NCBI GenBank assembly: GCA_020348925.1
Contig: CP070758.1
Location: forward strand, 1,795,690 to 1,859,689
DNA from: Gemmatimonadota bacterium
GTDB lineage: Bacteria; JBHIER01; G020348925
Reading direction: 5' to 3'
Length of the DNA: 64,000 bases
The notes below the pieces were generated by a model that worked only from the letters and a program-made list of their open reading frames with translations, made no database searches and had not been told where the DNA came from. Numbering within the stretch: position 1 is the first letter of the stretch; each line of letters opens with the position of its first letter. The translations under genes and the position numbers were made by a program. Below are positions 57,893 to 64,000 of the stretch, piece after piece.

Positions 57893-58304
57893 GTCAACCA
57901 AGGATTCCAGCAGGCGCGGGGAGTCGTTGATTGAAGATGGTCTTGTTTCATTCTGAAAAATGAACGTTCTATAAGTGCGCAGCCGAACCATTTCCAACCT
58001 CGTATGATAGTCTTGTGATTGTTGGAAACTTTTGCAATATCGTGGCAATAATCGTGCTCTGAGTTTTTGAGATCACTTTATTATTGCTCCTTGCACTTTT
58101 CATAAGGAGATATATATATTATCAAATCTTTGATCAAGAAGCTGTGGTGAAGTGTTCTCGCGTCAGGAGTGTAATCCTGTGCAATTTTCGGACAAGGTCA
58201 AAACGACTAAGAACTTATCAATAGCATATAGCTTTCAGCATTTTACTCAGTTTCATGCCTTTGGGCCTCTATTGAATTCTGAGATTGAGAGGAGGAATCT
58301 ATCC
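57893..58304. other. Spacer before the TonB receptor gene
   Basis: No gene. A small palindrome ATCAAA-TC-TTTGAT sits in an AT-rich block near 58112-58136 that could be an operator; no cobalamin-riboswitch core or Fur box was recognised. Confidence 0.4.
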
Positions 58305-60527
58305 ATGAGATCACTCTTGTTTTTTAGTCTACTCCTGTTCGCCGCTGCATCTTATGTTTTCTCACAAGAAATGCAATCACAAAACCAAGACTCCTTACAG
58401 GCATCAGAAGAGGTGAAAGTCGAGTTCGAACCCATTGTTGTCACTGCCACACGTTCTGAACGTCCAATTCTTAGGGTTCCGTATGCGATTGACGTTATTG
58501 GGGAGGAAGAAATACAACGAGCCGAGACCGGTCTTTCCCTCGATGAAGCAGTGCGTGCTGTACCGGGTATTGTTGTGAATAGCCGACACAACCGGGATCG
58601 AGGTGACCGGATTATTATACGGGGGATAGGCAGCCGTGCCCAGTATGGTGTGCGCGGTATCAAAGTCATTCTCGATGGAATACCACTCACCTTGCCCGAT
58701 GGTCAATCGCTGTTACATAATCTCGATCTCGGTTCGGTGGGCAAAATTGAGATTCTCCGCGGTCCCAGCTCGTCCCTGTATGGCAATGCAGCCGGTGGAC
58801 TCATCGACATTCAGACTCAGTCCGCACCATCTACACCATATCTGTTTCAACCTCGATTTGTCGTCGGCAGTGATGGCCTTCTGAAATGGCAGGGCAAACT
58901 CTCAGGTACTGTTGGAAGACATGACTATCTCATCAATGCAAACAAGTTGACGCTTGATGGATACCGTGAACATTCCTCTGCCAGTTCTTATTCCGTCAAT
59001 GCAGTGGGCCGTCACAGGATCTCGGATCAAGTCAGAATGACGACTGTACTGAACTACATCTATGCACCATATCTATTAAATCCCGGATCCGTATCAAAGA
59101 CGGATGCCATCAATGTTCCATCCAAAACGAGTTTTTTTAACAAACAAAGGGCCTACGGACGCAGCAATGAACGACAAGGTCAGGGCGGAATATCCATGAT
59201 ATATGATGATGGCCATGCCAACCAATTTGCCGTAAGTATCTATGCCTCATCGTATTCCTACATCGTTGCCATTCCTATAGAAATCATCGACCTTGATTGG
59301 ATTTCCGGTGGTATGCGCACTGTCTTCAGCAAACGGTTTCAAATTGGAAACACAAACCTTCTCTGGACGATCGGGACTGACATCGAGGCGTACGATGGAA
59401 GGAGAGTGGAGTTCGAGAATCAGGGGATACCAAGCGATCAAGTTGGAGTGGCGGAAGGAAGCGAAATTTACGATTTGTTGAAATACGGCCAACGCCTTTC
59501 GGATCAGGATGAAAGGGTGTTTGGTGTAGGCTCCTTCACTCAGTGTGAGATTTCACTCCATCCTCAATGGGACCTCATCCTTGGAGGACGATACGACTAT
59601 TACAAATTCAAGGCAAGCGATCACTTTATGGAGGATGGTGTGAACCATTCCGGAACGAGAAACATGGACAGGTTCAGTCCCAGGGTTGGGATCATCTACC
59701 AGCCATACGAACTCGTCAAGGTATATGGAAACTATTCCACTGCTTTTCAGACTCCCACGACCACCGAATTGGGCAATCAAGTGACAGGGGTAGGCGGATT
59801 CAATCCCGATCTGAAACCGGAGAGTATGCGAAGCTTTGAGATAGGAATACAAGGCATGCAACCCTTTGGTCAAAAGAAATTTCCGGGAAGACGATTCGAG
59901 TACGACCTCTCTTTTTACATGCTCAATATTGAGGACATGTTGATCCCATTTCAAATACAAGGGACATCGGAAGAGTTTTATCGTAATGCCGGGAAAACAC
60001 AAAATAAAGGTGCGGAGATACAATTGAACTGGTCTCCGATCAACGGACTGCGAACGTCCCTCGCCTACACGTTCATGGACTTCGTGTTTAAGGATTATAC
60101 GATCGAGACCTCAGTGGATGATACCACCGTTCAGCTCTTTCAGTTGAAAGGGAAGGAAGTCCCGGGAGTTCCACCGCAGCAAATTTTCGCTGGCATTGCC
60201 TATCGGCTTCCGGTTGGAGCGTACTCGGAAATCAAGCTCAATTGGGTGGATCGATACTTTGCCAATGATTATAACGGACCTCCTCCAGACAACACCAAAT
60301 CCTCAACTAATTTTTTCAATGATACCTACTTCGTTGTTGATCTCCGTTTAGGAATCCAACAAACATTCACCAAAATTGGAATCGAAATCTTTTCCGGGAT
60401 CAATAACCTCTTTGATGAACGCTACAACAGTTCGGTCGTTCCCAACGCCTTTGGCGATCTGTTTTTCGAGCCCGCGCCCGGGCGGAGCTGGTACTCCGGA
60501 ATTCACATCTCATTTTCTGGAGGATAA
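58305..60527 (+). CDS. TonB-dependent outer-membrane receptor
   Basis: 740 residues from the ATG at 58305, chosen for GGAGG 9 nt upstream and the signal peptide MRSLLFFSLLLFAAASYVFS. A TonB box (EPIVVTATRSE, about 45-55) precedes the plug (about 60-175; VPGIVVNSRHN, IIIRGIGSRAQYGVRG, LDGIPLTLPDGQS, EILRGPSSSLYGNAAGG) and a 22-strand-type barrel with family landmarks YSTAFQTPTTTELG, NPDLKPESMRSFEIG and NLFDERYNSS. It imports a large ligand (siderophore, cobalamin or metal-chelate class) using TonB energy. Position between the NRPS genes and an ABC importer suggests uptake of the locus product. Confidence 0.92.
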   Translation: MRSLLFFSLLLFAAASYVFSQEMQSQNQDSLQASEEVKVEFEPIVVTATRSERPILRVPYAIDVIGEEEIQRAETGLSLDEAVRAVPGIVVNSRHNRDRGDRIIIRGIGSRAQYGVRGIKVILDGIPLTLPDGQSLLHNLDLGSVGKIEILRGPSSSLYGNAAGGLIDIQTQSAPSTPYLFQPRFVVGSDGLLKWQGKLSGTVGRHDYLINANKLTLDGYREHSSASSYSVNAVGRHRISDQVRMTTVLNYIYAPYLLNPGSVSKTDAINVPSKTSFFNKQRAYGRSNERQGQGGISMIYDDGHANQFAVSIYASSYSYIVAIPIEIIDLDWISGGMRTVFSKRFQIGNTNLLWTIGTDIEAYDGRRVEFENQGIPSDQVGVAEGSEIYDLLKYGQRLSDQDERVFGVGSFTQCEISLHPQWDLILGGRYDYYKFKASDHFMEDGVNHSGTRNMDRFSPRVGIIYQPYELVKVYGNYSTAFQTPTTTELGNQVTGVGGFNPDLKPESMRSFEIGIQGMQPFGQKKFPGRRFEYDLSFYMLNIEDMLIPFQIQGTSEEFYRNAGKTQNKGAEIQLNWSPINGLRTSLAYTFMDFVFKDYTIETSVDDTTVQLFQLKGKEVPGVPPQQIFAGIAYRLPVGAYSEIKLNWVDRYFANDYNGPPPDNTKSSTNFFNDTYFVVDLRLGIQQTFTKIGIEIFSGINNLFDERYNSSVVPNAFGDLFFEPAPGRSWYSGIHISFSGG

Positions 60528-60606
60528 TTTAATTTTTTGTTCACTGACGGAAAGACTGTCGAATCACTTGAAGTACAATCCGCTTATTACGAAAAGGAAC
60601 TCATGA

Positions 60607-61635
60607 ATGATCCTACTTTTATGCAGGGATCGGGTATCGATCTTCTCCATTTTTATGTTACTACTGCCAGTCGTTCTCTCTTATGGAGGTGAGCGACAAC
60701 CATCAGAGCCTGTACCGTTAAAGGTTGTGACCATGCCGTATCTCGGATACGCACCCTTCTTCATCGCCGATGCGGAGGGGTATTTCGCGGAGCAGGGACT
60801 TGATGTCCAGTTCATCAGGATGAATAGAACAGCAACCCTTATTCCGGCTCTTATTCAAGGCGACATCGATGTCCTTTCCGGGACCATTTGGCCGAGCCAT
60901 TTCAACGCCATTGCTCGTGGTGCCAGAATACGGTTCGTTGCCAACAGAAGCTATGTTGATACCTCAGGCTGTATCTATTCGGCGGTCGTCGCCAGGCGGG
61001 ATTTGATTGAACATGGGGATCTGCAAAATCCGGCCCAACTGCGAAACCTGCGGATCAGCGTACCTCCATCGTCCCACATGGGGTATTTCATCGAGAAGCT
61101 CCTCAGTCGGGCAAACATGACGCTCCATGATGTGGAAATCGTGGACCATCTTCCTGCGGTAGAACTTGAAGCTTTTCGAAAGAACACCATAGACTTGGCT
61201 TTTATGACAGAGCCTTGGCTGACTCGAATAGTGAATACCGGCCATGGCGTCATCTGGTTGCCGGATAGAAAAGTTGTTCCCGGTTTTCAGTGGGGATTCA
61301 TTCTCTATGGCCCCTCCCTTTTGGATAAGAATCCGGATGCGGGGAGACGTTTTCTGGTCGCGTATTTCAAGGCGGTCCGACAGTACAATCGAGGAAAAAC
61401 AGAACGTAATGTGGATATCCTGAGTCAATATACCGAATTGGATCGAGATCTCTTGGAAAAAGCGTGTTGGCCGTCTTTACGCGAGGATGGATACATAAAC
61501 TTTGAACACCTCATTGACTTCCAGGACTGGGCAGTGAGAAAAGGGTTGCTTGACAGAAAGCTCGCGGAGGATGAGTTTTGGGATCACGCCTTCGTTGACT
61601 ACGCAACCAAAATGCTACATATACAGAAGCAATAA
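60607..61635 (+). CDS. ABC transporter periplasmic binding protein, NitT/TauT (SsuA/NMT1-like) type
   Basis: 342 residues with signal peptide (about 10-27) and the NMT1/SsuA-like fold: LKVVTMPYLGYAPFFIADAEGYFAEQGLDV, ALIQGDIDVLSGTIWPSHFNAIARG, LRISVPPSSHMGYFIEKLL and DLAFMTEPWLTRIV. Known members bind sulfonates, nitrate, bicarbonate, thiamine precursors and small aromatics, so the ligand is open. AAGGA is 8 nt before the ATG at 60607. The gene follows the TonB receptor by 79 nt and precedes the matching ATPase and permease, forming a complete outer-to-inner-membrane import route. Confidence 0.9.
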   Translation: MILLLCRDRVSIFSIFMLLLPVVLSYGGERQPSEPVPLKVVTMPYLGYAPFFIADAEGYFAEQGLDVQFIRMNRTATLIPALIQGDIDVLSGTIWPSHFNAIARGARIRFVANRSYVDTSGCIYSAVVARRDLIEHGDLQNPAQLRNLRISVPPSSHMGYFIEKLLSRANMTLHDVEIVDHLPAVELEAFRKNTIDLAFMTEPWLTRIVNTGHGVIWLPDRKVVPGFQWGFILYGPSLLDKNPDAGRRFLVAYFKAVRQYNRGKTERNVDILSQYTELDRDLLEKACWPSLREDGYINFEHLIDFQDWAVRKGLLDRKLAEDEFWDHAFVDYATKMLHIQKQ

Positions 61636-61649
61636 ACCTGAAGACGCTT

Positions 61650-62426
61650 ATGTTATTAATGTGTCGCAGTTTGGGCAAGATATATCGAACTCGCAATGGT
61701 GTTACCACTGCTCTCAAAGACGTGAGTCTCAGTGTCGGTGAACAGGAATTCGTTTGCATTGTCGGACCCAGTGGATGTGGGAAAACAACGCTTCTCAAAC
61801 TCATTGCTGGATTATTAGAACCGACTTCAGGAAGAATCATCTTCGGGGCGGGGGAAAAAAACGGGAGACTTCGGAGTGCGATGGTGTTTCAGGAACATGG
61901 CCTTTTCCCCTGGATGACCGTGTTGGGCAATGTCGCCTTCGGACTGGAGATGCAGGGTATCTCGCAGCATGAATGTCGAGATCGAGCGCACGATTTCATC
62001 GAAAAGGTAGGTCTGGGATTTTTCACGCACAGTTATCCGCATGAACTATCCGTCGGAATGTGCCAGCGAGTCGGCATCGCCAGGGCTTTTGTGGCTGATT
62101 CTCAAATATTACTTATGGACGAGCCCGTTGGCTCCCTCGACACCCAAACACGGCTCGTGCTTCAAGAGGAGCTGTTGAGGATCTGGGTGGAACACCGGAA
62201 ATCAATCATCTACGTGACACATGATATCGAGGAAGCGATTTGGTTGGGGGATCAGGTACTGGTGATGACCGGACGGCCAGGTCAAATCCGAGAGGAGATC
62301 CAGATCCCTCTTAGACGCCCTCGAAACCCATTAAACAGTAATCGACAGGAAATCTCGGAGATCAAATGGCATATCTGGAAGATACTCGAAGAGGAAGTAC
62401 GAAAGAGCCTCTGCATACCGACTTGA
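61650..62426 (+). CDS. ABC transporter ATP-binding protein, NitT/TauT type
   Basis: 258 residues. Walker A GPSGCGKTT (39-47), Q-loop VFQEHGLFPW, Walker B ILLMDEP (153-159) with D-loop GSLD, H-loop YVTHD. The signature reads LSVGMCQRVGIARAF: the usual LSGGMRQR has Val for the second position Gly and Cys for Arg, a mild departure. It is close to SsuB/TauB proteins and powers the downstream permease. Only 14 nt separate it from the binding-protein gene, and its end overlaps the permease start by 61 nt. Confidence 0.93.
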   Translation: MLLMCRSLGKIYRTRNGVTTALKDVSLSVGEQEFVCIVGPSGCGKTTLLKLIAGLLEPTSGRIIFGAGEKNGRLRSAMVFQEHGLFPWMTVLGNVAFGLEMQGISQHECRDRAHDFIEKVGLGFFTHSYPHELSVGMCQRVGIARAFVADSQILLMDEPVGSLDTQTRLVLQEELLRIWVEHRKSIIYVTHDIEEAIWLGDQVLVMTGRPGQIREEIQIPLRRPRNPLNSNRQEISEIKWHIWKILEEEVRKSLCIPT

Positions 62427-63193
62427 AAGAGAGATTACTCCTTGGGTGGTGGCTGCCAACTATGACGGTCGTTGTAATATTGATTGTATGGGAATGGTTG
62501 GTCCGCTCGGGCGAACTTTCAGCTCTTTTTTTCCCGGCACCTTCAATGATCGTCCAAGCTTTTGTCCGTTTGCTTACCAGCGGCAAGTTGATTACCGAGG
62601 TTCGCATCACTTTAATGCGAGCCCTGTTGGGATTGGTACTCGGCGGTATAAGTGGCATGGTCTTAGGTTTGCTCATGGGCTGGTCTCAGAAGTTGCGCAT
62701 TCTCGTCGATCCCTTCATTGCAGCTGCTCACCCAATCCCCAAAATTGCTATTTTGCCGTTGATTCTGATCATCTTTGGCATCGGTGAAACGTCCAAAGTG
62801 ATCGTAATCGCTGTGGCTGCATTCTTTCCCATGTTAATCAACACAATGGCCGGTGTGCGGAACATTCATCCCATCCATTTTGATGTGGCAAAAAACTATG
62901 GTGCCTCTTTGAGAAAAACTTTTTCTCGCGTCATCGTGCCGGGCAGTTTACCGCTTGTGCTAACAGGACTACGCTTGGCCTTTAATGCCGTGTTGTTGCT
63001 CACGATTGCCGTCGAATTAGTCGTTGCTCAGAAGGGATTAGGAAGAATGATCTGGTTTGCCTGGGAGACCATGCGAACCGAAGAACTTTACGTCGGTCTG
63101 ATTGTCACAGCAGCATTAGGGATCGGTTTTAACTTCGTATTACACTCTATAGCAAAACGTCTCATCCCCTGGCGGAGAACTCAAATTGAATAA
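62366..63193 (+). CDS. ABC transporter permease, NitT/TauT type
   Basis: 275 residues with about six helices (first near 32-50). The cytoplasmic EAA loop, YGASLRKTFSRVIVPGSLP, contacts the ATPase. LFFPAPSMIVQAF and AAHPIPKIAILPLILIIFGIGE are landmarks of SsuC/TauC-like permeases. GGAG precedes the ATG at 62366; the overlap with the ATPase gene is long but typical of coupled subunits. Its last codons overlap a TTG start of the next adenylation gene. Confidence 0.93.
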   Translation: MAYLEDTRRGSTKEPLHTDLKERLLLGWWLPTMTVVVILIVWEWLVRSGELSALFFPAPSMIVQAFVRLLTSGKLITEVRITLMRALLGLVLGGISGMVLGLLMGWSQKLRILVDPFIAAAHPIPKIAILPLILIIFGIGETSKVIVIAVAAFFPMLINTMAGVRNIHPIHFDVAKNYGASLRKTFSRVIVPGSLPLVLTGLRLAFNAVLLLTIAVELVVAQKGLGRMIWFAWETMRTEELYVGLIVTAALGIGFNFVLHSIAKRLIPWRRTQIE

Positions 63194-64000
63194 CGTACCA
63201 AAGCGCATTACTCCAACAAATTCTTTTATTCCATTTCGCGATGAAGAGGTCGAACAGTCGGTTCCCGAACGTTTCGCGCAAATCGTGAGACGGTATCCTG
63301 ATCGCGTTGCAGTCGGATCAGGCAGTCAATCTTTCACGTATCGTGACCTGGATAAGGCATCCGATCAAGTAGCGCAAGCTGTTTTCGGTATGGGTGGGAC
63401 CGGAGCAGAACCTGTAGCCCTGTTGCTCGATCACGGCCCAATGCCAATTATTGCAATGTTGGGGATCTTAAAAGCGGGCAAATGTTACGTGGCATTGGAT
63501 GCCACAAGCACTCGTTCAAGATTGGAGTACATCCTGAATGAGACCCAGACACGTACGATTGTCACGAACCAGAGACGGTATTCTCTTGCAGCCGAGCTGT
63601 CGCCCCACGGATGTCAATTGCTCAATATTGATGATCTCGAACCATACAATTCGAGTCAAAAGCTCGACATTTCTATTTCACCGGATGCGTTGGCGGCTAT
63701 TTACTACACCTCAGGTTCGACGGGACAGCCCAAGGGTGTTATCAATGCGCATCGCAACATGCTTCATTCCGCCAAGTTAAAAACCAATGATTGCCACATT
63801 TGTTCGGATGATCGGGTGGCCCTTCTTTTCTCTTACAGCGTCGCTTGGTCCAAAGCGCTTATCTTTGCTCCACTCTTCAGTGGAGGAGCCATCCTCCCCT
63901 TCGACATCGGGTCAGAGGGGTTGAAACGTCTCTCCCGCTGGCTCATTCGCGAAGAAGTCACAATTTTTACAACGGTTACAACACTCTTTCGGAATTTCAT
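63186..64000 (+). CDS. NRPS-like adenylation domain, start of gene (cut by window end)
   Basis: A frame opens at TTG 63186, with GGAG 8 nt upstream and 8 nt overlap with the permease, and stays open to base 64000 (271 codons). It begins NNVPKRITPTNSFIPF and EEVEQSVPERFAQIVRRYPD, closely like the A-PCP protein at 51901. The A3 loop is YYTSGSTGQPKGV; the specificity region reads SYSVAWSKALIFAP, again without the Asp that binds the alpha-amino group. Translational coupling to a transporter subunit ties the importer to the biosynthetic locus. The remainder, including any carrier domain, is outside the window. Confidence 0.85.
   Translation, partial: MNNVPKRITPTNSFIPFRDEEVEQSVPERFAQIVRRYPDRVAVGSGSQSFTYRDLDKASDQVAQAVFGMGGTGAEPVALLLDHGPMPIIAMLGILKAGKCYVALDATSTRSRLEYILNETQTRTIVTNQRRYSLAAELSPHGCQLLNIDDLEPYNSSQKLDISISPDALAAIYYTSGSTGQPKGVINAHRNMLHSAKLKTNDCHICSDDRVALLFSYSVAWSKALIFAPLFSGGAILPFDIGSEGLKRLSRWLIREEVTIFTTVTTLFRNF

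Noticed and set aside
58100-58140. Fur or cobalamin-type regulation of the TonB receptor
   Set aside because: The AT-rich palindrome does not match a Fur box and no cobalamin-riboswitch core was found.

Overview
The window looks like one contig from a Gram-negative, mid-GC bacterium, probably an uncultured lineage of the FCB superphylum (the kind filed under KSB1, Zixibacteria or Latescibacterota). This placement is inferred from large secreted proteins that end in dockerin plus FlgD-like sorting domains, a short (283 aa) RpoD-type sigma factor, TonB and TonB-receptor proteins, and strong Shine-Dalgarno sites. No rRNA gene, convincing tRNA, CRISPR array or insertion sequence was seen.

Layout. 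1-15.9 kb: a TonB-like protein (cut by the window edge), an M24 peptidase, a lipoprotein, a membrane protein, an acyl-CoA ligase/fatty-acyl reductase pair, RidA, a helix-hairpin-helix/outer-membrane protein and an AGCS amino-acid:Na+ symporter. Decayed genes lie between them: a FlgD-type sorting domain at about 6.0 kb and a clan AA aspartic protease at about 9.4 kb. 16.2-19.9 kb: a lepA-lepB-sirtuin operon behind a near-consensus promoter. 20.2-25.7 kb: two paralogous secreted beta-propeller/dockerin/FlgD proteins. 25.7-38.4 kb (minus strand): an XRE-PAS regulator, an ECF sigma/anti-sigma/YbjQ operon, a cation-chloride cotransporter, sugar-nucleotide genes, a Ca2+/Na+ antiporter and the RpoD-type sigma factor. 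38.6-40.4 kb (plus): arylamine N-acetyltransferase and DUF4416. 40.5 kb to the window end: a nonribosomal peptide synthetase (NRPS) locus with its own TonB receptor and ABC importer, continuing past the edge.

The most unusual signal is in the two paralogs at 20.3-25.7 kb. Each is interrupted by one in-frame TGA at the same aligned position (residues 121 and 120), directly after a shared FHCPGG peptide. The six codons before the TGA encode the same peptide but five of them differ synonymously. The frame stays open and conserved for hundreds of residues afterwards, and in each gene a hairpin lies where a bacterial SECIS element would be (apical loop 25 and 17 nt after the TGA). They are best explained as a possibly undescribed family of secreted selenoproteins. 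An FNR/CRP-like palindrome lies upstream of the first.

The NRPS locus comprises an acyl/aryl ligase-PCP starter, two C-A-PCP modules (the second ending in a thioesterase), a ferredoxin and an unrecognised Cys-rich protein, an A-PCP protein, another C-A-PCP-TE module, then TonB receptor, periplasmic binding protein, ABC ATPase, permease and a further A domain. Nearly all genes overlap or abut. Both thioesterases have Cys in place of the nucleophilic Ser, and two A domains lack the Asp that normally binds the alpha-amino group. A self-made small molecule, perhaps a metallophore, that is also re-imported is a reasonable inference, not a demonstrated function.
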